DNA from: Nitrosomonadales bacterium
GTDB taxonomy: Bacteria > Pseudomonadota > Gammaproteobacteria > Burkholderiales > Gallionellaceae
Assembly: GCA_025408405.1 (NCBI GenBank)
Contig: JANYJE010000061.1
Location: forward strand, 1 to 55,526
Length of the DNA stretch: 55,526 nucleotides
Direction of reading: 5' to 3'
Part shown: in pieces, positions 7,271-15,422 of the stretch
How the letters are laid out: each line of letters opens with the position of its first letter
Position numbering within the stretch: the first letter of the stretch is position 1
Translations under genes and position numbers: made by a program
The notes under the pieces: model-generated
Databases searched by the model: none
The model's input: only the letters and a program-made list of their open reading frames with translations
Told to the model about the DNA's origin: nothing

Positions 7271-7990
7271 TCAGTTCGCTGCGGGTCGTGCGACCAGTCT
7301 TACACGGATGTCGAGGGCATCGCGCACTTGCACTGCACCACCAAGAATGGAGAATGGCTTCATGCCGAGATCCGACTGGAGCACGCGGAAAGCGGCGATC
7401 ACCGTCAATGAGCCGGATTGCTCGAACACAGCGGCTGGAAATTTCAGCGAACTCGTGTTGCCACGCACGGTGATGCGCGCGGTGACATCGGGATTCCAGC
7501 GCGGCCCGGTGAGGGAGGCCGCTTCGATGCGGATCAGCGGATGGTTCGCGGCATCCAGAACATCCGCGCCGAGCATGTTGTCGCGAGTGCCTTTGCGCGC
7601 CTGGTCGGAGACGGCCGCCGCGAATTCGGCGCCCTCTTCGCTGCGTGGCGCGGGCGCATCCACGTCAAGGGATGCGACGGGAATCTCGATGCGGAAGCCG
7701 CAGGCCGCTGCGGAATCCGCCACGCTGAGCTCGCCGCGCACCCGGCCGATCATTACGTGGTTATGACCAAAACGCGCCATCGGACCGTCGCGATAAACGA
7801 GGAGGCGTATCTCCGAGGCCTGCGCATCGACGATGTAGCGTTTCCCTGCGTTGGATGCCGTCACGACAGGCGTGATCGCCGGAGCAGGGGCGGTCACGGC
7901 GGGCGGCAGAGTCTGGCAAGCGCCCAGCACAACAGCGAATAATGCCGCCAGGATTCCTGCAATACGAATTCGTGCGTTATTGGTGAACAC
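7271..7990 (-). CDS. YceI-like lipoprotein
   Basis: The 239-residue product starts at GTG 7990. It has a lipoprotein signal with lipobox LGAC at residues 22-25, then a Pro/Ala-rich linker. The YceI-type domain starts near residue 50 (YIVDAQASEIRLLVYRDGP, then FGHNHVMIGR) and contains DNMLGADVLDAANHPLIRIE. The gene lies 35 bases upstream of the first yceI gene on the same strand, so they may be co-transcribed. By family it should bind a hydrophobic ligand at the membrane surface. The family match is weaker than for its two neighbours. Confidence 0.78.
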   Translation of the reverse strand: MFTNNARIRIAGILAALFAVVLGACQTLPPAVTAPAPAITPVVTASNAGKRYIVDAQASEIRLLVYRDGPMARFGHNHVMIGRVRGELSVADSAAACGFRIEIPVASLDVDAPAPRSEEGAEFAAAVSDQARKGTRDNMLGADVLDAANHPLIRIEAASLTGPRWNPDVTARITVRGNTSSLKFPAAVFEQSGSLTVIAAFRVLQSDLGMKPFSILGGAVQVRDALDIRVRLVARPAAN

Positions 7991-8055
7991 GTTGCAATAG
8001 TCGCGCCCAAGAGATCGAAGAGGACGGGGGCGATGGAAAAATCGGGGAGAAGGGC

Positions 8056-8619
8056 ATGGCGAAATTCCGCAATTCAGAAGAGTCGTATGGCATCTTAGCG
8101 CAAGTTCTGCACTGGTGCGTAGCGATGCTCATTTTTGTGCAGCTCCCTCTGGGCGTGTATGCCGCTAATCTGCCGGTGAGTCTTGCCAGGTTGCAGTGGT
8201 TGTCGTACCACAAGTCGATTGGTATCACGATATTGGTGCTGGCGCTGGCGCGCCTGGCCTGGCGATGGATCGATGCACCGCCTGCGCTGCCGGACACGAT
8301 GGCGCTGTGGGAACGCCGCGCCGCGCATGCCGTGCACTGGGCGCTCTACGTCGTCCCCGTACTTGCCATGCTGGCCGGATGGCTGTACGCGTCGGCTGCC
8401 GGCCTGTCGGTCAACTGGTTCGGGATTTTACTCATACCCGATCTGGTAGCGAAGAACGCCGAACTTGCACCGCTGTTCAAGGCATTGCATCATGGACTGG
8501 TGGGGGTGCTGGTGCTGTTGCTGATTGGGCATGTTGGTGCCGCGGCGCGGCATGCTTTCCTAGTGCGGGACAATATCGTGCAGCGTATGCTGCCCGCTGC
8601 ATGGTGGGGAAAAAAGTGA
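8056..8619 (+). CDS. Cytochrome b561
   Basis: ATG 8056 follows GGAGAAGGGC. The 187-residue protein has four hydrophobic helices and His residues placed for two hemes: VLHWCVAM, SYHKSIGITILVLALARL, HAVHWALYVVPVLAM and ALHHGLVGVLVLLLIGH. The end LVRDNIVQRMLPAAW is typical for CybB-type b561. It would carry electrons between quinone and a periplasmic partner. The gene is divergent from the lipoprotein and overlaps the start of another yceI gene, giving a b561-YceI operon. Confidence 0.9.
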   Translation: MAKFRNSEESYGILAQVLHWCVAMLIFVQLPLGVYAANLPVSLARLQWLSYHKSIGITILVLALARLAWRWIDAPPALPDTMALWERRAAHAVHWALYVVPVLAMLAGWLYASAAGLSVNWFGILLIPDLVAKNAELAPLFKALHHGLVGVLVLLLIGHVGAAARHAFLVRDNIVQRMLPAAWWGKK

Positions 8620-9170
8620 TCTTGTTGCGGTGGATATGGTTGTTGCCGGCCGTCCTGTGCACGCCGGTTTTTGCGGCTGAGGAATGCTATACGGCCGCTG
8701 CGACGGGCGGCGCGGTGACTTTCCGCGTGATGCAGGCGGGAGCTCCGTACACCGGCACATTCCGCAGCTTTTCCGGTGAGGTCTGTTTCACGCAAGGCCG
8801 CATCACACGCATCGATGCCGCGCTCGATCCAGCGTCGGTGGATACCGGCCTGCCAGAACTCGACGCAGCCCTGAAGGAAAAAGATTTCTTCGCCCTGCGC
8901 GAATATCCGCGCGTCACATTTGTCAGCACCTCGGTGCAATCGCAGGGCGATACGCATACCGCTCACGGCACACTTGAAATCAAGGGCAATCGTCGCGAGG
9001 TGGAAATCGTCCTGCGCTCGCAGCCGGCGGATGGCAAGATATCGGTCTCTGGATCGCTCGTGCTGGATCGGCTGCAATATGGCATCGGCGCTGGCGAATG
9101 GACGAACACGAAATGGCTGGGCGCGGAAGTCAAACTGGATATCAGGGCAACCTTGTCACGCAAGCAATGA
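8601..9170 (+). CDS. YceI-family periplasmic protein
   Basis: The coding frame ends at 9170. ATG 8601 gives 189 residues and overlaps the b561 stop by 19 bases; GTG 8616, five bases after GGGGA, is an equally good start. The signal WIWLLPAVLCTPVFAAEE is followed by a YceI domain: FRVMQAGAPYTGTFRSFSGE, LDAALKEKDFFALREYP and KIKGNRREVEI-like strands. Translational coupling to b561 supports a shared role. The N-terminal strand has GGAVTFRVMQAG in place of the usual His-containing start, so ligand binding may differ from the copy at 6640. Confidence 0.87.
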   Translation: MVGKKVILLRWIWLLPAVLCTPVFAAEECYTAAATGGAVTFRVMQAGAPYTGTFRSFSGEVCFTQGRITRIDAALDPASVDTGLPELDAALKEKDFFALREYPRVTFVSTSVQSQGDTHTAHGTLEIKGNRREVEIVLRSQPADGKISVSGSLVLDRLQYGIGAGEWTNTKWLGAEVKLDIRATLSRKQ

Positions 9171-9261
9171 TCGAATCGATCTCTATGACCTGATTCCGCT
9201 GCCAAGGCCGTTTAGATTAAGCGGAGACAGAACACGGTTTCGATACTTCATCTGCATCAGT

Positions 9262-10059
9262 TCAGACTTTGATGCTCAAGTCTTCCGAGTACGGTTTGCT
9301 GGGATACTGGAAGGCGATCGGGCCGTCCGGCTCGGCATGCAGGAACTGGTGGACGAACGGGTCTTGCGAATTGATCATTTCCTCCACGCTGCCTGCTGAT
9401 GCTACTACGCCGTTATGGATGAAATACAGGTAATCGACGACCTTGAGCGAGGACATCAGATCGTAGGTCACCACGATCGAGGTTGTGCCGAGCGCATCGT
9501 TCAGCGTGCGTATCAGGTTCGCGATGGTGTTGAGCGAGATTGGGTCGAGTCCGGCGAAAGGCTCGTCGTAAATGATCAGCGGGGGATCGGTGACAGTCGC
9601 CCGCGCCAGCGCCACGCGGCGTTCCATGCCGCCGGAAAGTTCGCTCGGCATCAGGCGGTGGGCATTGCGCAAGCCGACGGCTTGCAACTTCATCAGTACC
9701 AGGTCACGGATGATTTCTTCCGGCAGGTCGGTGTGCTCGCGCAGCGGGAAAGCCAGGTTGTCGAAGACCGACAAGTCGGTGAACAAGCCGCTTACCTGAA
9801 ACATCATGCCCATCTTCAGGCGCATCTTGAACAGCTCGTCGTTGCTGAGTTGGTGAACCACCTGCCCCATGAATTTCACACTTCCCCGCAGCGGGCGCAA
9901 CTGGCCGCCGAAGTGGCGCAGCAACGTGGACTTGCCGCAGCCGCTGGGGCCCATGATGCCGACCACCTTGCCGCGCGGGATGGTCAGATTGATGCCTTTC
10001 AGCACCTGGCGCTGCCCGTAAGAAAAATGCAGGTCGTTGACCTCGATCAGATTATCCAT
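9262..10059 (-). CDS. MlaF-like ABC transporter ATP-binding protein
   Basis: ATG 10059 gives 265 residues. Walker A GPSGCGKS is at 37-44, Gln88 forms the Q-loop, the signature LSGGMERR starts at 141, and Walker B LIIYDEPFAGLDP starts at 161. The GGM signature and ERRVALARA are typical for MlaF, the ATPase of the outer-membrane lipid-asymmetry transporter. The switch (H-loop) position reads VVTYDL, so Tyr199 replaces the usual His. No mlaE, mlaD, mlaC or mlaB genes are adjacent, so this is an orphan copy. Activity may be reduced or altered. Confidence 0.85.
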   Translation of the reverse strand: MDNLIEVNDLHFSYGQRQVLKGINLTIPRGKVVGIMGPSGCGKSTLLRHFGGQLRPLRGSVKFMGQVVHQLSNDELFKMRLKMGMMFQVSGLFTDLSVFDNLAFPLREHTDLPEEIIRDLVLMKLQAVGLRNAHRLMPSELSGGMERRVALARATVTDPPLIIYDEPFAGLDPISLNTIANLIRTLNDALGTTSIVVTYDLMSSLKVVDYLYFIHNGVVASAGSVEEMINSQDPFVHQFLHAEPDGPIAFQYPSKPYSEDLSIKV

Positions 10060-10208
10060 AGTTCGATACAATGCTCAGGTTTTCTTCCGCGGTTGTTATA
10101 TGCCGGGATTGTCACATGATAGCGGGCGGAAATAAATACGAATTTAACGGAATAAAATGGGCAGGCTGCATTGATTCCGTTTTTCAGTGCTAACTTAAGG
10201 AGGCAAGC

Positions 10209-11015
10209 ATGAACATGGACCCGCTGGCGCAATTTAAATCCAGGCAGCGTGAAACCTGGGCGTTGGGTAATTTTGGCGACATGGCCGTGTTCACGACACC
10301 TGTGGCCGGGCATCTGGTGCGCTTTGCCAGGGTGGCCGGCGGCCAGGAGGTGCTGGATGTGGGGACGGGGACGGGCGTGGTGGCGATCACGGCGCGACGC
10401 TTGGGCGCCCGGGTGAGCGGGCTTGACTTGACCCCGGAACTTCTCGCGCAGGCCAGAACAGGCGCCGCGATGGCCGGCCATGACGACATTGCCTGGCACG
10501 AGGGTGATGCCGAAGCTCTGCCTTTTGCGGACGCTTCCTTCGATGTGGTGTTGAGCCAGTTTGGGCATATGTTCGCACCCCGGCCCGAGGTGGCACTGGC
10601 CGAGATGCTGCGCGTGCTGAAACCCGGCGGTACCATTGCCTTCGCCACCTGGCCCGGCGAGCAGTTGATCGGCCGCCAGTTCAGCCTGAACGCGAGGTAT
10701 GTCCCGCAGCCACAGGGCGTTGCCTCGCCGGTGCAGTGGGGGGATGTCGCCATAGTCAGGCAACGGCTGGGGGAGAGCGTGAAAGGCCTGCACTCCGAGC
10801 GCGGCATCATGGGGATACCTGCGCTGTGCCCGCAGCACCTGCGCCTGTTGCAGGAAGCCAAGGCGGGTCCTTTCATCCGCACTGTGCAGGCCCTGCAGCC
10901 GGATCCCGCCAGGCTCGCTTCGTGGCGCAGCGAGACGGATGAGTTGATCGGCGAATATCTGCACGACAATGTCGTGCGTCACGAGTACCTGTTTACCCGG
11001 GCGCTCAAGATCTGA
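10209..11015 (+). CDS. Class I SAM-dependent methyltransferase
   Basis: ATG 10209 follows AAGGAGGCAAGC, an excellent ribosome site. The 268-residue protein has motif I VLDVGTGTGVVAI at about residues 48-60, then GLDLTPELLAQAR, GDAEALPFADASFDVVLSQF and LRVLKPGGTIAFATW. This is the Methyltransf_11 (UbiE-like) pattern. The substrate-recognition C-terminal part is not diagnostic. It is divergent from the MlaF-like gene and not in an operon. Confidence 0.88.
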   Translation: MNMDPLAQFKSRQRETWALGNFGDMAVFTTPVAGHLVRFARVAGGQEVLDVGTGTGVVAITARRLGARVSGLDLTPELLAQARTGAAMAGHDDIAWHEGDAEALPFADASFDVVLSQFGHMFAPRPEVALAEMLRVLKPGGTIAFATWPGEQLIGRQFSLNARYVPQPQGVASPVQWGDVAIVRQRLGESVKGLHSERGIMGIPALCPQHLRLLQEAKAGPFIRTVQALQPDPARLASWRSETDELIGEYLHDNVVRHEYLFTRALKI

Positions 11016-11137
11016 CAGCGTACCGTGAAAAAAATATGCAGTGGCAGGCCGCATGGCCGATACTTGATTCATAATTGCACTCGAAGCGACAGCAACGCGA
11101 GTTAACCTTATCCAAAATAAGCAGGGAGAATCTGTAA

Positions 11138-11536
11138 GTGACATTTAGATATTCGAAAATATGGACATACCTAGACCTCACCGTCGCATTGGCTATGTCG
11201 TTGGCCTTGTATATCGGTCTTCAACCGGAGTGGTGGGGGTGGTTGTTGTTTTCGCCGCTTTTTCTCTATATGGTTTTTGAAGGCGTGCGCAAATACAACT
11301 ATTCATTGAGCGTCGATGGCGATCATATATCGGTTGGCAGCTTTAAAACTGCCCAATACCCTGTATCAGAAATTACAACACTCAATGTCTGGTTTGCCAA
11401 GGGTGGGCGTATGGCGGTGGTTACTTTTGCCGACAGGAGAAAATTCAGTTTTTCAAGCCGCCTGGCAGGTTTTGATGATTTGGTCACGCTGTTAAGAACG
11501 CAAGCCAAGCTGCCAGAGCAAATTTCGGAATTCTAA
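11138..11536 (+). CDS. Small membrane protein with PH-like C-terminal domain
   Basis: The start is GTG 11138 behind GGGAGA. The 132-residue protein has two membrane helices at about residues 12-30 and 34-48. A soluble domain follows with strands YNYSLSVDGDHISVGSF, YPVSEITTLNVWF and MAVVTFADRRKFSFSS. Such helix-hairpin plus PH-like domains occur in many small bacterial membrane proteins of unknown role. The base composition is more AT-rich than that of adjacent genes, hinting at a different history. Confidence 0.6.
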   Translation: MTFRYSKIWTYLDLTVALAMSLALYIGLQPEWWGWLLFSPLFLYMVFEGVRKYNYSLSVDGDHISVGSFKTAQYPVSEITTLNVWFAKGGRMAVVTFADRRKFSFSSRLAGFDDLVTLLRTQAKLPEQISEF

Positions 11537-11593
11537 TTGCGCGGCAGACAATCGAGCGTACGGAACGAGGGCGGAGACTACTGTTCCGATTTC

Positions 11594-12433
11594 TTAACCG
11601 AAGAGCGCGGATACCATCGAGTATTCGTTTATGGCGTGAAATAGCTGCGGCATATTGGCACTGCCAGCCAACTGCCCGTTGGACAGCAAATTGAAGAAGT
11701 CGCTGTTGTTGGTGAGCGTTTGCGGCAACAGCGTGTTGCTGAACGATGTCGCGCCGGACGCAGCCTGCAACAGTACAGAAAGGAATGCATACTGGCTTCC
11801 CGATTGGCTGATGAAATCCCCCGCCACAGCGCTGAACGCATTTGCGGCTTTTGCGAGCAGGGCAAACGCACCCGTCGCATCGGTATTAAAGGCTGACTGG
11901 AGCTTGCCCAGATCGATGCTCAATTTGCCGCCTGCGCCGGGAATCTGGGACGGCTGGAACTTGATCCCCAGCTGCGATAGATCGGTCAATGTGGAGTTGC
12001 CATTGCTATAACTGGCCTGTGCCTGTGCGTTGAGCGACTGCGTCAGGCCTGCGGCACCTGCCACGCTACCTCCCAATTGGCTGCTCGCGCCGCTGATGTT
12101 TGCAACGCTGTTCTGCAAGCCGTTGATGGCATCGACCAGGCTTTGCGTTTCCGCAGCGAGGCTGGCGAAATCAGTACCGAAATTCTGCCCGCCGCCACTT
12201 GTTGCAGTGCCGGGTTGCAGGGCTTGAAGCTTGTCCTGAAATGTGGCGGCAGCCGCTAATAATTGCCCCAACCCCGATATCCCGACAACCGTTGAGGTGT
12301 TGCCCGACATGCCGAGCGTGGCAAGACTCAACTCGGACGCTAGCAGCCCGTATGACGGGGTGATTGCCCCGCTCGTGCCGAAACCGACAAGAGGCGGAGG
12401 CGTATAGGCGTTGATTCCCAGTAAAGGATCCAT
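11594..12433 (-). CDS. FliD C-terminal-like protein of unknown role
   Basis: ATG 12433 follows GGGAGAGAG and yields 279 residues rich in Ala, Gly, Ser and Asn. The middle has SLAAETQSLVDAINGLQNSV, and the later part TDLSQLGIKF, GKLSIDLGKLQSAFNTDATG and AFALLAKAANAFSAVAGDFI. This resembles the C-terminal half of flagellar cap protein FliD (LSxLGIxxxxxGxLxxD). The N-terminal FliD D0 coiled-coil is absent and no flagellar genes are nearby. It may be a truncated adhesin or a FliD-derived surface protein. There is no clear signal peptide, which would fit flagellar-type export. Confidence 0.55.
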   Translation of the reverse strand: MDPLLGINAYTPPPLVGFGTSGAITPSYGLLASELSLATLGMSGNTSTVVGISGLGQLLAAAATFQDKLQALQPGTATSGGGQNFGTDFASLAAETQSLVDAINGLQNSVANISGASSQLGGSVAGAAGLTQSLNAQAQASYSNGNSTLTDLSQLGIKFQPSQIPGAGGKLSIDLGKLQSAFNTDATGAFALLAKAANAFSAVAGDFISQSGSQYAFLSVLLQAASGATSFSNTLLPQTLTNNSDFFNLLSNGQLAGSANMPQLFHAINEYSMVSALFG

Positions 12434-12809
12434 CACTCTCTCCCGCTCCCGGAAACGCAAAATTCACAAACACATGAACCGATCCAGACTCACTCACAAC
12501 GATTAGAATTGTCAGGGGAGGCTAAAGTTTCCTGTAATGACACATTTCAAGTCAGTATTACAGGCATGGAAGTTGCCAAAATAGAGCGAATCAGCGAATT
12601 CTCTGACACAGCGCGCGCAGCGCTGGAACAGTGCGAAGTAACCTGAGGTGGTGTGTTCCTGGATGTGGCCGCCAAAGAAATTGGTGAAGTACGCCGCTGC
12701 CCATGATTTCTTTAGCGGTTGAGTGTTACTGAAAACGACAGGCGAAGTTTATACTGAGCACGGGTTGCGGTTTTACCTTGTATAACGAATAACAATCAGG
12801 TGTGCTGCG
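12434..12809. other. 376-base intergenic region without a recognisable gene
   Basis: This divergent promoter region separates the FliD-like gene and pepD. No open frame above about 40 codons looks coding. A TAAAGTTT word at about 12524 matches a sigma-28 -35 box but has no matching -10 element at the right distance. The pepD side contains AT-rich TATAACGAATAAC shortly before its ATG, a plausible leader. Confidence 0.5.
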
Positions 12810-14279
12810 ATGGCAACGAGTAACGATGTGAACAACCTGCAACCGCGTTCTGTGTGGTCGCACTTCTCCACGCTATGTGCTATTCCGCGCTCCTCGCTGC
12901 ATGAGGCGGCGCTACGCGATCACCTGGTAGGGTGGGCGCAGGCGCGCGGCATCGAGGCCGCGGTGGATGCGGCGGGCAACCTGATCCTGAGAAAGCCCGC
13001 TAGCCCCGGCTGCGAGTCCAGCCCCGGCGTGATCCTGCAAGGTCATCTCGACATGGTGTGCCAGGCCAACACCGGCACGCGGCACGATTTCGAACGCGAC
13101 GCTATCAACGCGGTGGTGCGCGCTGGCTGGGTGGTGGCGGAAGACACTACGCTGGGCGCGGACAATGGCATCGGTGTGGCGCTCGCACTCGCTGCGCTGG
13201 AACAGACGGGGCTGGTGCATCCGCAGCTGGAGGTGCTGCTCACCGTGAACGAGGAATCAGGCATGGACGGTGCGCGTGGCTTGGCACCCGGCACCTTGCG
13301 CGGCAGCAGGTTGATCAACCTCGATACCGAGGAATGGGGGCATTTCTATCTGGGCTGCGCTGGCGGTGTGGATGTTGAGGTGCGCTGCGATTGCGTAGAG
13401 GAAGAGCTGCCGCCTGACTATGCGCTGGTGCAGTTGGAGGTGGGTGGCTTGCGCGGCGGCCACTCCGGCATCGACATTCATCTCGGGCGCGGCAATGCGA
13501 TCAAGCTGCTGGCGGAGGCGGTGCGCGATCTGTCCGAACACTGCGACCTGGGCCTGATTGCATTGCATGGCGGCACGGCGCGCAACGCGATCCCGCGTGA
13601 GGCGTTCGCGCTGTGTGCGCTGCCTGCGGTCGTGGCGGCGAGCATGGATGAGTGGGTGCAGCACAGGCTTGCGGCATGGCGGGTACGCTTTGCCGAGACC
13701 GATGCGCAGGTGTCGTTCGCGTTCACGCCGGACGAGTTGCCGGTGGGGCGTGCCATTCAGCAAGCGGAGCGCGACCGCATTCTCACTTTTCTCGACATCG
13801 CCTTGAGCGGTGTCGCGCGCGTGAGCGACGAATTCCCCGGTGTGACGGATACCTCCAGCAACCTCGGTGTGGTTGCGCTGGAAAACGGCAAGTTGCGCGC
13901 GACCTTCAAGGTGCGCGCGCTGCACGATGCACGCGCTGATGAGCTGGCCGACAAGCTGATTTCCCATGCCGAAGGTTTTGGCTTGCGCGCAAGCAAGGAC
14001 GGCGCATACCCGGGCTGGACACCGAACCCTTCTTCCACTTTGCTCGCGCTGTGCCAGCGCGTTTATATCTCGGAATTCGGCCAGCCTGCGAGCCTGCAGG
14101 TGATCCACGCAGGTCTCGAATGCGGCCTGCTCGCCGCCAGCCACCCGCATCTGGACATGATCTCCTTCGGTCCCGACATACGCGGCGCACATGCGCCGGG
14201 CGAGCGCGTGGAGATCGAGTCGGTCGCGCGCTGCTGGACTTTGCTCAAGGCGGTGTTGCAGGCCCTCGCCAAGTCTTAG
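12810..14279 (+). CDS. pepD: Cytosol non-specific dipeptidase / aminoacyl-histidine dipeptidase
   Basis: The 489-residue product matches PepD in length and motifs. Metal ligands and catalytic residues lie in GHLDMVCQ, GADNGIGVALALAALEQ, NEESGMDGARGL and NLDTEEWG. GGHSGIDIHLGRGNAIKLL and HAGLECG follow in the lid and C-terminal catalytic region. This M20 peptidase hydrolyses dipeptides such as carnosine and Cys-Gly in the cytoplasm using two zinc ions. All residues seem present. It is a single-gene unit, with a long antisense open frame that is a shadow of its GC-rich codons. Confidence 0.95.
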   Translation: MATSNDVNNLQPRSVWSHFSTLCAIPRSSLHEAALRDHLVGWAQARGIEAAVDAAGNLILRKPASPGCESSPGVILQGHLDMVCQANTGTRHDFERDAINAVVRAGWVVAEDTTLGADNGIGVALALAALEQTGLVHPQLEVLLTVNEESGMDGARGLAPGTLRGSRLINLDTEEWGHFYLGCAGGVDVEVRCDCVEEELPPDYALVQLEVGGLRGGHSGIDIHLGRGNAIKLLAEAVRDLSEHCDLGLIALHGGTARNAIPREAFALCALPAVVAASMDEWVQHRLAAWRVRFAETDAQVSFAFTPDELPVGRAIQQAERDRILTFLDIALSGVARVSDEFPGVTDTSSNLGVVALENGKLRATFKVRALHDARADELADKLISHAEGFGLRASKDGAYPGWTPNPSSTLLALCQRVYISEFGQPASLQVIHAGLECGLLAASHPHLDMISFGPDIRGAHAPGERVEIESVARCWTLLKAVLQALAKS

Positions 14280-14381
14280 TGCCGGCGCAGCAAAGGGGGC
14301 TAAGATCACCACAGGGTGGGCCTGATTGAATCCGGCTGCCCTGTGCACACAGCTATGTAACCTTCCGGGTGCTGAACAACC

Positions 14382-15278
14382 ATGTCCGTCGCGCAAACCA
14401 TTATTCCGATTTTCCTGCTGATCTTGCTTGGCGTGGCCATGCGCCGCTGGTTCGGCCTGTGCGAGGACTTCTGGCCGCAGCTGGACCGGCTGATCTATTA
14501 CGTGTTTTTCCCCGCCCTGTTGTTCAGCACGCTCTCGCATTTCGAGATCGACCTGGGCGCGGCGACGCCGATGCTGGTTGCGGCCAGCTTGTTTATGTGT
14601 GCCGGTATCGCGCTGGGCTATGTTGCAAAATACCTGTTTCACGCGCCGTCCAAAGTGTACTCGGCAACCTTTCAGTCGTCGTTCCGCTTCAATAGCTATG
14701 TCGGCCTTGCCATTGCCGGAGGATTGCACGGGCATGAGGGGCTCGCCGCCATCGGTTTGTTGATGGGCTTTATGGTTCCTCTCGCCAATGTCGCTTCGGT
14801 GTTGATGCTGGCGCGCCACAGCGAGAGCCACTGGCTCAAGGAGATACTGCTCAATCCGCTGATCATCGCGACTGCGGGCGGCATCGCCTTCAGCCTTGCC
14901 GGCCTTACGTTGCCGGCGCAGCTCAACTCCACGCTGGGCCTGTTGTCGCAAGCCTCGCTGCCTATGGGCCTGATCGCGGTTGGCGCTGGACTGCGCCTGC
15001 AGGGGCTGCACAGCCATCCCGGCACCCTGTGGTATGGCGTGGCGGTGAAGCTGCTGGCGTTGCCTGCCATCGCCTGGGGTCTGGCTGCGGCGTTCGGGCT
15101 GGGCGGCGTGTATTTCCACACCACGGTATTGCTGGCTGCGTTGCCGGTATCCACGGTGGCGTATGTGCTGGCAAAACGCATGGGCGGCGACGGCGACACG
15201 ATCGCCGCGCAAGTGATGCTGAGTACGCTGCTGTCCGCGCTGACGCTGCCGTTGTGGCTGCTGCTGATGGGGTTGTGA
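14382..15278 (+). CDS. AEC-family transporter (auxin efflux carrier-like)
   Basis: The 298-residue protein has about ten hydrophobic helices in two five-helix halves. Characteristic points are PIFLLILLGVAMRRWFGL at the start, DRLIYYVFFPALLFSTLSH in helix 2, and FNSYVGLAIAGGLHG in the first crossover. The C-terminal half has NPLIIATAGGIAFSLAG and LPVSTVAYVLAKRMGGDG. AEC proteins export or import organic acids in bacteria; the substrate here is unknown. It ends 144 bases before the FabMG-like gene. Confidence 0.9.
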   Translation: MSVAQTIIPIFLLILLGVAMRRWFGLCEDFWPQLDRLIYYVFFPALLFSTLSHFEIDLGAATPMLVAASLFMCAGIALGYVAKYLFHAPSKVYSATFQSSFRFNSYVGLAIAGGLHGHEGLAAIGLLMGFMVPLANVASVLMLARHSESHWLKEILLNPLIIATAGGIAFSLAGLTLPAQLNSTLGLLSQASLPMGLIAVGAGLRLQGLHSHPGTLWYGVAVKLLALPAIAWGLAAAFGLGGVYFHTTVLLAALPVSTVAYVLAKRMGGDGDTIAAQVMLSTLLSALTLPLWLLLMGL

Positions 15279-15422
15279 AGCAGGGCGAATCAACAGGGGC
15301 GGCAGCACGATGATTTTCCGGCAACCAACGCAAAAAAAATCGCCGGGCCGGATAATCAGGCCGCCCAATTCGGTTATCATTCGCAATCCGCCTGATATGT
15401 CATTCACACTGGAGTCCGTTAT

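Noticed and set aside
12520..12550. Sigma-28-type promoter (TAAAGTTT)
   Set aside because: The matching GCCGATAA-type -10 box is absent at 10-12 bases and it points away from the FliD-like gene.
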